64,000 nt of DNA from Nageia nagi (Eukaryota; Pinophyta). Below, piece by piece: positions 10,171-21,500 of this stretch (the stretch's first letter is position 1; each line of letters begins with the position of its first letter). The notes beneath the pieces were generated by a model that was not told the origin of the DNA, made no database searches, and saw only the letters and a program-made list of their open reading frames with translations. The stretch is from positions 152,210,001 to 152,274,000 of the forward strand of contig JBITNC010000001.1 of assembly GCA_050084985.1 (NCBI GenBank), in the 5' to 3' direction. The position numbers and the translations under genes were made by a program.

Positions 10171-11012
10171 CAACAATATAAAGGCCAACACCCGGTAAGG
10201 GTTTAAGTCTTAGAATGCAAAGGTATGAAGTGCATGAAGGTCGAGAGAATAATCAATGGAAGGGATGATGTCAACAAAAGGCAAGCAAGCAATATTTGAA
10301 AGAAGTTTTGGGGGGATGAAGTAGCTGATGATAGCAATACCAACCTCAAGTACTAACGAGATAAATAAGCTTAGGGAGCATAACATGTTAGGGCTCAAAG
10401 AGCCCACAAGATAAAGAGATGACATCAACAATATCATAACAACCAATTTTTGCATTGATCCTAGATCGAAGGGATAAATGACATCAATAACAAAGTGATA
10501 AATACTCAAAATGAGTTTTGGAGCACAAGTTTGAAGATAAATCAAGTATGCATTAACCTTAATGACCAATAAATCAAAGTGGCAACGTTGATAAGGCTCG
10601 AACAACCAGTTTAGTATCTATCCCATAAGAATAGAAGAATAATTGTAGAAGATTGACACTTAACTCCCTTGAGAAAGGTGAAAGACTACATTTCATCCAT
10701 AGTTGGATATGTAAAGTTTCATAGGTCTAGTAAACTTCCTTGATAAAGTTACCAAGGTAATTCCAGATGTAGAAGAAATAATTATAATATCGATAATAAG
10801 TAAAAATCTAGTTTAAGGAGCTAAGCAACTACAGAGCACCAATTAGGTATAGATGGTTAACGGTTTTATAATTTTTGAAACCATTTTTGTCAGTGATTTT
10901 TGGGGCCCCAACTTAAAATACATATTTTGATAATATAATTTACCCTTATTATCAAAAACTATAAAGCATCGAAAAATCGAGAAAAACCATGCATGCCTCA
11001 TGAGGGGGATAT
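10171..11012. other. Rest of the host Ty3-type element, unrecognised
   Basis: Probably the continuation of the element interrupted at 7554. No conserved domain is readable. It ends tgagggggat at 11001-11010, a polypurine tract. The 131-codon minus-strand open stretch (10210-10605) shows no family signature. Confidence 0.4.
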
Positions 11013-11085
11013 TGTAGTATTTTGGAGATTTCTCTTAGTTTATTTTTAGTCATCTTTAAATGTAACCGACCAATGCCCATCAATA

Positions 11086-11090
11086 ATAGT
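11086..11090. repeat. Target site duplication of copia A, left
   Basis: atagt immediately before the TG of the 5' LTR. The identical atagt follows the CA of the 3' LTR at 16048-16052. This exact 5-bp duplication proves the element boundaries. Confidence 0.95.
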
Positions 11091-11572
11091 TGTTAGAATT
11101 TGTAATGAAATATTGTGAATATCTAAACTCCTTGTAAATTCAATTAATCACTTAAGGGTATGTAGATACCTTAAGAGATTAATTGAATTCTTTAATATGA
11201 AGACTTTGACTTTACCAAGTAGTTAGTTGGTAGGTTAAAGTTAGGTGATACATTTATTGTAACCCTAACCTTACCCTTGGGTTAAAGGGAGGTTAGGGAG
11301 GTGCTCTCAAGCTATAAATAGAGGGCCTCTCCTCTTGTAACATAACTAAGTTTTTGGAGTAAGAGTACTCTACTAGTTGTGTAGGAGAGGAAGAGTATAG
11401 TTGTAAGAGGGGCATACTTGAGAATTGAGATACTAGTTGTGGATGTACTCCCAAGGAGGGAGGAACCACATTACACTTGTGTTATCTTATGTGATTGTGT
11501 TATCTTGTGTATGATTGAGTTTCCTAGTCTTAGGTCCTTGAGGATTTGTTTAGATCTAGTTCAAATCTTTCA
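11091..11572 (+). repeat. 5' LTR of copia A
   Basis: TGTTAGAATTTG to aatctttCA. TATA box gctataaataga at 11311. It shares the ggatgtactcc...gga(gg)aaccac motif with LTRs B, C and D on the other strand. Near-identical to 15562-16047. Confidence 0.93.
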
Positions 11573-11659
11573 ATGACCTAAGACTAGGAAACTCAATCAT
11601 ACACAAGATAACACAAGTGTAATGTGGTTCCTCCCTCCTTTGGAGTACATCCACAACTA
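11434..11659. repeat. Large LTR palindrome
   Basis: 11575-11659 is the reverse complement of LTR bases about 11434-11536, separated by a 38-bp spacer. One arm lacks about 18 bp of a gtgttatct-type repeat. The junction gtc...gac (11534-11536 and 11575-11577) is exact. The inverted arm occupies the place of the primer site and early gag. Confidence 0.9.
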
Positions 11660-12839
11660 CTATGATTATCGCAAAAAGAAATTTGCTCAAAAAGGCAAGG
11701 GAAATGCAAATGTGAGAAATTTTAATAATAGAAAGAAGAATAAGCATACTGCTACCGTTGCCTACTACTCAATGACTCAAACTATTTCAAATGATTGGAT
11801 TATTGATTCAAGATGCACTAATCACATGTGTTATGAAAAGGATAAGTTTGAAAACTTTCATAAATACAAAAAGGATGCAGTTGTGATAGGTGATAATATA
11901 GTCCTTGATGTTCAAGGAATAGGGAGTGTGAAGATTCATGGAAAGACTCTTGATAATGTCTTTTATGTGCCTAAACTAAGGATGAATCTCATCTCCATAA
12001 TTCAAATTACAAGGAAAGGATGCTCATTTGAGTTTACCTCACACTCCTGGTGTGTTAAGAAAGGACTTGCCACCTTGATGAAAGGATCAGTAAAGGATGA
12101 CCTTTATATTGTGGATCAAGTACCTTCAAAGATTTGTCTTGCTGCAAATGTTTGTTCAAAGGGTAATCTTTGGCATCAACGATTAGGGCACCTTAACCAC
12201 AAGAGTATTCAAGATATGAAAACTCAAGAACTTGTGGAAGGTTTACCTAATATTTCACCCACAATTGGTCTTTGTGAAAGGTGCATTCTAGGAAAGATGA
12301 ATAGGCAAAAGTTTGAAAAAGATAAGGCAACTCGGGGTACTTGTCCTCTTCAACTTGTGCATTCATATTTGATGGGTCCTTTTCAGACTAAGTCCCTAGG
12401 GGGAGCTTCCTATGTTCTGACCTTCATTGATGACTTCAGTAGGATGACATTTGGTTATCTACTTGAGCACAAGGATCAAACTTTTGACAGGTTTAAAGAC
12501 TTCAAGGCACTTGTTGAAAATCAAATTGATTTTAAGATCAAGATGCTGAGATCTGATAATGGGGGTGAATATAATAGCAATGAGTTTAATGACTATTGTG
12601 TTAAACATGGGATCAAACGGCAATTCACAATCCCTTACACCCCTCAGCAAAATGGAGTTGCTGAAAGGAAGAATTGCACCATTATGGAAATGGTAAGATG
12701 CATGTTGGGTAACCTTCCTAGTTTCTTATGGGGAGAAGCTATTCACACTGTTATTCACACCCTAAATAGGTGTCCTACTAAAGCATTTGAAGGTAAAACT
12801 TTGTATGAAGCATGGACAGGAAAGAAACCTAACCTCTGA
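11660..12839 (+). pseudogene. Copia A gag end, protease, integrase
   Basis: A 405-codon open frame begins at 11622 inside the inverted LTR arm, so its first dozen residues are antisense LTR. A Lys/Asn-rich gag tail follows. The protease motif IIDSRCTNHM (about 11801-11830) has Arg where the catalytic triad needs Gly. The pre-integrase zinc region HQRLGHLNH...CERC is present. The integrase first Asp position reads HSYLMGPF (Tyr, about 12361-12384; element B has Asp there). The second motif RSDNGGEY and the Glu motif NGVAERKN are intact. The frame ends at a TGA at 12837-12839. Confidence 0.9.
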
Positions 12840-13720
12840 CACTTCAGGGTCTTCGGTTGTGATGCATTTGCCTTCATTACCTCAGAAAAAAGAAAGAAGC
12901 TAGATAAATGATCAAAAAAATGCATCTTTGTGGGGTATGATAATCAGCATAGAGGTTACAGGCTCTACTCCTCATCCCATAAAATAGTCTTTATTTCTAG
13001 GGATGTCAAGTTCAATGAACTTTCTAAGGATACGACCTCTCATGCTGAGGTGTCTGATACAGATGATTCTTTGCTTGCACCTAACTGGTTGGATGATCAT
13101 GTAGAAAAGTCACCACAAGAGCAAAATTCTCCAGCACAGAGAATTACAAGGAGTATGACCTTGAATAACTCTTTATTTGCCAAAATTGATAATATGCATG
13201 AGCCAACAACCTTCAAAGAAGCTTCCAAGCAAGAGTGTTGGATGGAAGCTATGAAAGTTGAGTATGAGGCGCTCATGAAAAATGAAACTTGGGATTTGAT
13301 TCCTTATCCCAATGAGAAAAATGTGATTGGCAATAAATGGATATACAAGGTCAAGTACAATTCTGATGGAAAAATTGAAAAATACAAAGCAAGGTTAGTG
13401 GTCAAAGGATTCGCTCAGAAATATGGTATTGATTATGAGGAAACCTTTGCTCCTATGGCCAAGATGCCTACTGTCAGAATAATCCTTACTCTTTCTGCAG
13501 CTCAAGGATGGAAAGCTTTTCAACTTGATGTCAAGAGTGCATTTCTCAATGGTGACTTGGATGTTGAAATCTACATGAATCAACCAGAAGGATTTATTCT
13601 AGAAGGAAAAGAGTCTCTTGTGTGTAAGCTAAAGAAGTCTTTGTATGGACTTAAGCAAGCACCTAGAGCATGGTACAAGAAAATTTTAGGATTCTTTGCA
13701 GATATTAGTTTTTTCCAAGT
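12840..13720 (+). pseudogene. Copia A integrase end and reverse transcriptase N-half
   Basis: Same frame as the preceding open stretch, separated by TGA codons at 12837 and 12909. HFRVFGCDAF and CIFVGYDNQHRGYRL mark the end of integrase. RT begins with EPTTFKEASKQECWMEAM, then NKWIYKVKYNSDG, AFLNGDLDVEIYMNQPEGF and SLYGLKQAPRAWYKK. The frame is lost at about 13720 in the segment before the YVDD box. Confidence 0.9.
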
Positions 13721-14748
13721 GCTTCTTCGATTCAGATCTCTATGTACTCAATTAAGGAAAAGACGTGGTCTTAATTCTCCTTTATGTGGATGATCTTCTC
13801 ATAACTGGCAATAATATTGAAATCATCCAAGAGTGCATATCCAAACTAAAGGCAACATTTGAAATGACTGATCTAGGTCTATTGCATTACTATCTTGGGA
13901 TGCAAGTATACCAACACAAAGATTGTACTTATCTTAGTCAATCTAAGTATATATCAAACATCTTGCAAAAGTTTGGAATGGAGGAGTGTAAATATGCTGC
14001 AATACTTGTTTCTCTTGGAATCATTGTATCATTGAGCTCAGATTCTCAGTTGGCTGATGCTACAGCTTATAGGCAATTGATTGGTAGTCTTCTGTATCTG
14101 ACTATCTCTCGACCTGATATTACCTTTGCAGTGAATCTGATGGTATGATTCATGCAAAAACCATATGTTGAACACCTCAATGCTGTTAAGCAAATCTTGA
14201 GGTATGTCGCAGGGACAAAGGATCTTGCTCTTAAGTATTCCAAAGTGCCCTCAATTGTTCTCTCAGGGTTCTCAGATTCTGATTATGGGGGAGATAGAGA
14301 TGATAGAAAATCAACCTCTGCATATGTGTTCAAAATTGGTTCAGGTGCTATCTCTTAGGCTTCCAAGAAGCAACCTACTGTGACTCTTTCTACCACTGAA
14401 GCTGAATATCGAGCCATGTCTGTTGCTACCCAAGATGCTATTTGGCTGAGGCATCTTTTGAACAAAATTGGGTATAAGCAAAATGGCCCATCTCTTATTT
14501 TGTCAGACAATCAATTGGCTATCTCTTTGGCTAAGAATCTTATGTTCCATCAAAGAACCAAACATGTGGAAATCCAAGCCCATTTTATCAGGGAGAAGGT
14601 TCTAAATGACATCATACACTTGTAGTATTGTCCATCTACTGAAAACTCCGTTGATTTGTTCACCAAGCCCCTTCCTGAAGCTCAGTTCTGCAAGCTTAGG
14701 GATTCTCTCAGGTTGGTGAAGTTGCCCTCAAGGGGGAGTGAAGTTTAA
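13720..14748 (+). pseudogene. Copia A reverse transcriptase C-half and RNase H
   Basis: Reads on in the +1 frame. The YVDD box (LLYVDDLLITGN) is intact near 13780-13805. MTDLGLLHYYLGM and YLTISRPDITFAV complete RT. RNase H keeps SDSDYGG, LSTTEAEYRAM and LSDNQLAISLAKN. Stops: TGA at 14146, TAG at 14356 and TAG at 14623. The 14356 TAG sits at the same codon as a TAG in element B. Pol ends near 14748 at a purine-rich caagggggagtgaag. Confidence 0.9.
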
Positions 14749-15552
14749 ACTTTTGTTAGTGATGACAACTTCACCTCTAAGAGGCTTGTTTGATTGTACA
14801 TTCTATAGCTCCGTGGTAAGTTTGCTCTACGTGACAAACTTGTTGTACAATTGTTGTTATAGAGTGTTGATTATTTTATACCTCAGTGGTAAGTTTGCTC
14901 TGCGTGATAAACTTGTTGTACATTTATACCTCCGTGGTAAGTTTGCTCTGCGTGAGAAACTTGTTGTACAAATTTTGAGCATATAATTAATATACCTCCG
15001 TGGTAAGTTCGCTCTACGTGAGGAACTTGTTGTACATTCTATACCTCCGTGGTGAGTTTGCTCTGCGTGAGAAACTCGTTGTACAATTTTTATGCTCTAT
15101 TAAAAATCAATACATGTCTATATACAACAGGTGACTATGAGTGATGGCTTGGCATCTCCGTGATGGCTTATAGTGCACCATTGATCAGTTATTTATAAGA
15201 TGGCATTATTTGATTCTCTTATTTGAATATATGATGCATCTAACTGATTTTGTTCATGAGTTGCTTGTAACATGCAGGATCTTCTTCAGAAATGCAGGTT
15301 ACTCACCTTGTGAAAGCAAGCTCATGGAGACTCACATGTCGGCTTAAAGTTGATCGACTACTATGTACAGTGAAACCAGTTGTGGTTAATGATTGTATTG
15401 TAAACCATTTTTTGTCAAATGGTAATGTAGTGAGTCTCATACTAGTTCTCAAAAAGATTCTCAAATATGTAAATGTTCTCATCTCCACTTGTATCTCTAT
15501 GGAGGAGAACTCTCTCTCTTCTCTCTTCTACGCTCTATCCCAATATTGCATT
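14749..15552 (+). other. Copia A 3' non-coding zone
   Basis: About 0.8 kb between the end of pol and the polypurine tract. It contains five tandem repeats (14803-15100) and then a segment shared with elements B and C (ggtgactatgagtgatggct at about 15130). The 91-codon open stretch at 15292-15567 has no recognisable product. Confidence 0.75.
14803..15100 (+). repeat. Five tandem repeats in the copia A 3' zone
   Basis: Five units starting near 14803, 14880, 14928, 14994 and 15043. Each has a constant core of about 42 bp (cctccgtggtaagtttgctc then tgcgtgagaaacttgttgtac) and a variable AT tail, so the period varies from about 48 to 77 bp. The core contains a short inverted repeat (aagttt...aaactt). 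Confidence 0.85.
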
Positions 15553-15561
15553 AAGGGGGAG
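15553..15561 (+). other. Polypurine tract of copia A
   Basis: aagggggag immediately before the TG of the 3' LTR. A near-identical purine tract lies about 820 bp upstream at 14729, at the end of pol. Confidence 0.85.
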
Positions 15562-16047
15562 TGTTAGAATTTGTAATGAAATATTGTGAATATCTAAACT
15601 CCTTGTAAATTCAATTAATCACTTAAGGGTATGTAGATACCTTAAGAGATTAATTGAATTATTTAATATGAAGACTTTGACTTTACCAAGTGGTTAGTTG
15701 GTAGGTTAAAGTTAGGTGATACATTTATTGTAACCCTAACCTTACCCTTAGGTTAAAGGGAGGTTAGAGAGGTGCTCTCAAGCTATAAATAGAGGGCCTC
15801 TCCTCTTGTAACATAACTAAGTTTTTGGAGTAAGATTACTCTACTAGTTGTGTAGGAGAGGAAGAGTATAGTTGTAAGAGGGGCATACTTGAGAATTGAG
15901 ATACTATTTGTGGATGTACTCCCAAGGAGGGAGGAACCACATTACACTTGTGTTATCTTGTGTGATTGTGTGTGTTATCTTGTGTATGATTGAGTTTCCT
16001 AGTCTTAGGTCCTTGAGGATTTGTTTAGATCTAGTTCAAATCCTTCA
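15562..16047 (+). repeat. 3' LTR of copia A
   Basis: TGTTAGAATTTG to aatccttCA, followed by the atagt target duplication at 16048-16052. It matches the 5' LTR almost throughout. The main difference is a longer gtgtgtgtta stretch near 15967. Confidence 0.93.
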
Positions 16048-16330
16048 ATAGTCAAGTATGAGTTTACTTTTTATGATATTGGATGTAAATTTGCCTATAA
16101 ATACAAGGTATTTTTATGTAATCAAGGTCAAACATTTAAGTGTTTTCCCTTTACAATGTTTCTAATACTATATCATGAATACAAGTATGGCATGTTTGAC
16201 CTTATTTCAATCATTTATTTATGTTTGTGCTTAAATTATTATGTATATTTTAGTATATGCTTCACAACTTCATGGATAAGTGTTGAATGAGTGTTTATTA
16301 GTGTTGTATTTGGCTAGGGGTACGAGTTAA

Positions 16331-18079
16331 GGTGACATAATTAGTGGTTGTTAATTTGCATGTTCTTTCAATCATTTCGCTTAAGGATACCTAAGATGGT
16401 CAAGGATATCCATTGTATTCACTTCCTTGCACTCTTATCTTTCATTTCTTTCCTGCACCCTATCCTTTAAGAAAGTAGTGTAGTAGATCCTCCCCAAAGA
16501 GGACTCCAACTCAACAGATAAGGCATCAATCTTCATATCAGAGGGTGAACATTGAAAAGTAGTTCATCCATAGTAGCTTGTTTGGTTGCAATTCATGGGA
16601 GTATGAATATTTAACAATATTAATCAACAAGGACCTGCTACAACATCATACCTTATAACTACAATATAACAAAAGTATGAAGGCAATGATAACAACTATG
16701 CATAAAATCTAGACTTGATAGGTGGTGGTAATAATCATTAGTCACAAAATATATAATGCTTTTATCAAAGTCCAAATTGATTTCTCAACCAAGACCTTTC
16801 CTATTTTATAAATAAGCTCCTCCTTTAGACAAGACACCTTGCTTAACACTCCTTGAACCTTGTACCATAAAAGAAAGAAAGGGATGAGATACACAATAAA
16901 CATCAATAATTCCTCAAATATATCAATAAATCACACAAATCAATTATCTTTATTAGATACCTAAAATATGATTTTAAATAAATTAAAAATTAAATTTAAC
17001 TATCTTCACTAGCATTGCTTAAAGAATTGGTTTTAGCAAGGTCAATATGTCTTTGAAACTTAACCATTGATTAGTTCAATGTGTTAGCTTTATATAATTT
17101 GAAATTGTAAGTTTTATATAATTATACATTTAACATAAAGTGCCATTTTTTTTTAAATAAATATTACTATTTTAAAAGTTAAAACTAGCTCTCTAGGATA
17201 TTTTTCAAAATAAATTATATATTTTTACATAAATAAAAATGCATTTCCTTATTTTAATAATCATTATCCTAAATAACTATCATTTTATTTCATGTCAAGT
17301 ATCGTAAAATATTATTAAAGCATCATCACATGGTCTTTTCATTTATTTTATTTAATGGTTGAGGATCATTGTGTGGTCTTTTTTTTTTTGGTGTGTTTTG
17401 TCATTTATATTCTTCAAGGATAGATATGTGAAGTGATCAAGTAATCCTTCCATCAAAGAAATGCATCTCTTGAAGTGAACTTCGTAGATATACACCATAA
17501 TTTCTTTAAAAAAGTTTGATGGTAAATCGCAAAGATGCATATATATCTAAAATAACTTTAAACAAGATCACAATATAACTTATTAGGATCAAACGTTATT
17601 TTTATATATCAAAAAACCCTTTGCAAACATCACATTTAACTTAAATACTACAATCGAAAGTATTTATTCCATCAAAATTATTTAATTTAAATACCAAGAT
17701 CAAAAATAAAATATCTATTATATCAAAATCACTAAAACTTGTATCCGACCTATGATCACACCTACACATCTTCATAATTTCTACTTATTCTACTATATGA
17801 AAATCAATTAAAATTTACACTTAACATTGATCGCAACTATACATTTACATTCTAAACAAATATAACACATGAATAATCAAGTATTGCAAGTCTTTAATTA
17901 GATATATTGAAGGGTCCAGCCCTCTAGAGACGGTAAGCTTGGGATTAGGTGCCTCATTGTCATTGAGGATCTCAAGATAGGAAGAAAAGCAAGAATTATA
18001 TTTATTATATATATATATGCATAGACAAAGCTTTGCGTTAGCGGTATTTGGCATTGGGGCTACAGGCAGTTTTTGTGGG
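16331..18079. other. AT-rich spacer
   Basis: I see no gene, LTR or tandem array. Short open stretches (17352-17540 and 17845-18054, minus) have no signature. The base composition becomes visibly more GC-rich near 18060, where the LSM1 upstream region starts. Confidence 0.5.
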
Positions 18080-18473
18080 CTGTTGTGATGGTTTTGACTA
18101 ATGGGTAGAGTGCAATTTTGCCATTATTAGAGTAGTTGCGCTGGGCCGACTCGGTTAGAGCGGAGAAAAGCTACTTTGTAATTGTGGGTATCTCAACTTA
18201 GGCCGGCTTTTTATTTGTTCGTCGGCATTGCGTTGCCGGAAAAAAGGGAGGAATCCGCAGGACTCGGCATTCTAGGCACTCTCTTATTTATATTTAGAGG
18301 GCACTGTTGTTATTTATTTATATTCAGAGGGGTTTTCAAGGTATTGGGGTATTGGGTTCCAAGGATTGATAGATTGCCAATGCTATTGCGGATATATTGG
18401 TCCAAATTTGGCGGTGTTGGAGAATTGGGGGAAAGATTGATCCAAGCTTGGCTGTTTTATACCAGAAGAGGGC
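18080..18473 (+). promoter_or_regulatory. LSM1 promoter / 5' untranslated region
   Basis: GC-richer than its surroundings and directly upstream of the LSM1 ATG. Two similar tatttatatt(t/c)agaggg motifs at about 18286 and 18315 are candidate TATA elements. An upstream ATG at 18380 opens a frame that runs past the LSM1 start out of frame and stops at 18532. The transcription start cannot be fixed from sequence alone. Confidence 0.5.
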
Positions 18474-18534
18474 ATGTCTTGGCCAAATTCGGAGGACATA
18501 TTCCTCTCCACTTCGCTCGCCAGCTACCTTGACA
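18474..18534 (+). CDS. LSM1: LSM1 exon 1
   Basis: Twenty codons plus one base, from ATG (context ggcATGtct) to the donor A|GTAAGC. The split Lys codon is completed by the first two bases of exon 2. Confidence 0.95.
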
Positions 18535-21500
18535 GTAAGCCTTCAATCCCTCATTTACCCAGTATATATAATTTTCAAAACTTTGGTCAAGTTAGAGTGG
18601 ATCTGGCGTTTTGTGTTTTACGAATCTGGGTTAAATATAATTTTGTATATTTTGGTTGTGGGTATACTTTAATGGGTGTTAAGATTTTGGGGCTCCAGAC
18701 TTTGGGAGTGAGTTTGTGCTATTGATGAATGGGTTTTATCTGTTATTCACATAATTTATGTCAAATGGTTAATGGTAAGCACTTCGCCATCTACAATCTA
18801 ACGACCCAGTCAAGAACAGATTATGATTTTCATAGACTTGCTAGTTAAGTTTTTAGCTGATCTGTTCTCATAATTATTTTTTAATTATTCATGATCTAAT
18901 GTGGTACCAATCTAGGGTAAATTTATTTGGTGAGTATAGTTTAGTGCAGAAAAGTTTAGTATGTTTTTATTGAGAGATACTTTTAATGAGTAAAAAAGAT
19001 AGATGCTACTACATCCATTTTTTCAAATTGCAGGTTTTTTGGCAAGCTCCTTTTTTTTTTTTTTTTGGAGAAGGGAACTTGAACTTCAAATCTTCTAAAG
19101 TTACACGGAAGACTGTTGGGATTTAAATTATGCCTTCACAACGGAAATCACCCATCTTATCAATTCATTTCATTTCCTGGAACAGACCAAGCCATACCAC
19201 TATTAAGTATAAACTAGGCCATACCTCTATTGAGTTCACTGAAATTCTTGGGCATGGGATGTTACTTTCCCTATACTGGGAATGTCAAAATATTGTCATT
19301 CTCGTAGCTGAACAAAGGTTTTATTGAGGAGCTAGAACTTGAACTTGTCCTATTATATCTATTTGCAAAATATCATAGGAATGAGATATGGAATTCACTT
19401 TTTCCATAATATGATTTTGTACAAAGTGGCTTGGTATACGTTGCTTCAATAAAACAGTAGAATTCTAAAAGCAATTAAACTAAGCAAATTCACGAAATTG
19501 TAAATAATATTGATATGTTGGCATGACGATATGTTAATGCACAACGGAAATGTTAATTTTTCATGAACAGGTTGACAAGGATGTTGTTAGATCGGGTGCG
19601 TTGCAGCCAATTTGTCTTTAATCGTCTGCAAAAAATGAGACAATATTGTACCATCGATCAAATCGGATTAACAAGCCATCACACATTATAACAATGTAAT
19701 AGGAAAAATAGTTCTCTCTAGGAACAAAAAAGGTTGTAGAGATTGGGATGAATACCATTCTGTCCCGAGTGGCAGATGACTTACAACACTACTACTACGG
19801 TGTAAATCTAGAGGTTTAGTGCATTTGATCAAGCTTTTTTTGGACATCTTTTTTTTTGGTTGGCTTCAGAATATGCAGGTCAACCATTGTCAATGTCACT
19901 CACCCCAACGCAGCAAATGAAAACATCTGCTGCATTGCTTTTACTATATTAAGCTAACAGAAAATGGCTATCTAAAAGAGAAACTAGCGTTTTTCTTGAA
20001 ATATTAGCCTTTTCCAAATATTATTATTAACCTTTTATTAAAACAGATTATTATGACTTGTAATGAAAATTGAAATAAACAAGATTAATAGTATACAGTT
20101 TTTTGTTACTTTCGTAGTTCACATTGTTGATAGCTGTTTTTTCAATCTTGAGGTTCTCCAAATACAGGCTGACATGTTGTCACCACATAACTTCCATGTA
20201 GCGCTTTTGCTGCAATGCACTCTTGCCAATCTTGTACCCATATCAACATTTGCGTTGACTCTGTGAATGGTAACATACTGCCAAGGTCAGCCTTAAACCA
20301 TGCATAGCTTTCAGTTTGGTTTCATAGCCAATCTTATTTACAAGTTTTAATGCCAACTGTCAGCTACTTGACTTGTGACCAGTCTGTCTTTTTTTCACGG
20401 GCCATTGACACCCAGTTTTACTGTGTCCTCAAAACTGGATCCTAGGGAGAGTAGAACAATCATTAGGGAAATGCAAGATAGAAAAAAAGAACTCATGCCA
20501 ATACAAGGAGAGGTATGAGTTTTTTGATAAATTTGTCATGATCTTATAAAAGTTAATCCCTTAAGTTGAACATAGAGAACTTTTATGGGAAGGAGCTTAA
20601 GTTAATGAAGATAAACTTTTTTCTCTTCCTTTTCCACCTCTACCCTTGGCAATTACACAATTGGAAAAAGATGTATGGCAAACAATTCATTTGAAGTTAA
20701 AGCAATTTGGAAGAACAATCACTTGGAAAAACTTTTGCAAATGGATTGTACAAAGGTTGGACGCCATTGATAATGGTACTATAATGACTCTTTGTTTGGC
20801 CTACAATGTTTACACATTATGTGTGGTGAGACCACTATTAGAAATAATAGCATATAAATAGGAGTACATGTTATACTCATTATCATTATTGGAAAATCAT
20901 ATTTTGAGGAAGTTATTGCAATTGTTAGAAAATCAGCGCATTTGATATATTTTGAAGAAGTTATTGCAATTTTAATATTTGGGATATTGCATAATTTTTG
21001 AGGATTTGGACATGAAATTTGCTTCCTTGGACATAAAAAAATGTATTTTCAAAGGTTCTTTGTGCATAGTAATAAACATAGCTAAAAGAACTACATGCAA
21101 AATTTCAATTTATTTTGATCTATTTCAAAAGAGTTACTGCATTTTTAGGGTTTTTGGATATTACTAGCCCTTGAGATGTATTACATTGATTCTTTTTGGA
21201 TTGGGTACATTTTAGGGAAAGCTAATGAAAATAGAGCAAGTATGGATTATCTAAAATTTTTACCAAAGTCTTAATTTCTCTTTGAAATCTTTGTGAAATG
21301 AAAGAGAAATTTGCTTAGGTATGATAGAACTAATAGAGTAAACATTGGTGGATTGAGGTGATGCCTCATAAGAAGAAATGGTATGATGATTTTGATTATG
21401 GTGGATTTTACACACCTAAGTTAGAAATCAAGAAATTGATGGTACAATCTCTCTTGATTGGATAGATGAAATTACAAAATAATTCAAATGACATTATATA

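Larger units (their letters stand above)
11091..16047 (+). mobile_element. Ty1/copia element A, complete ends, decayed inside
   Basis: A 4.96-kb copia element with 482- and 486-bp LTRs and a perfect 5-bp target duplication. Order: LTR, inverted LTR fragment, protease, integrase, RT, RNase H, repeat-rich 3' zone, polypurine tract, LTR. The primer site, leader and most of gag are gone, replaced by an inverted piece of the LTR. Pol has four in-frame stops within its body and a frameshift, so it is not autonomous. Elements B and C encode the same pol and retain long leaders, showing what A has lost. Confidence 0.92.
11013..16330 (+). repeat. LTR of the host Ty3-type element, split by copia A
   Basis: Begins TGTAGTATTTTGGAG after a polypurine tract, runs to 11090, and resumes at 16053 after copia A. 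The resumed part carries a TATA-like gcctataaatacaagg at 16093-16108. Nearly the same promoter context recurs at 23250. The right end is not defined; 16330 is approximate. Confidence 0.5.

Noticed and set aside
10210-10605. 131-codon minus-strand open stretch
   Set aside because: Leu/Ile-rich with no family signature, inside repeat DNA that continues the Ty3-type element. Length alone is not enough in AT-rich DNA.
11246-11290. Telomere-like ccctaacc sequence in LTR A
   Set aside because: Only isolated ccctaac units as part of the LTR; no tandem array.
18182-18672. Open stretches overlapping LSM1 exon 1 in two other frames
   Set aside because: Exon 1 in the third frame encodes the conserved LSM1 N-terminus with correct splice phase. 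The others run through 5' UTR or intron. Only the upstream ATG was kept as a possible regulatory point.
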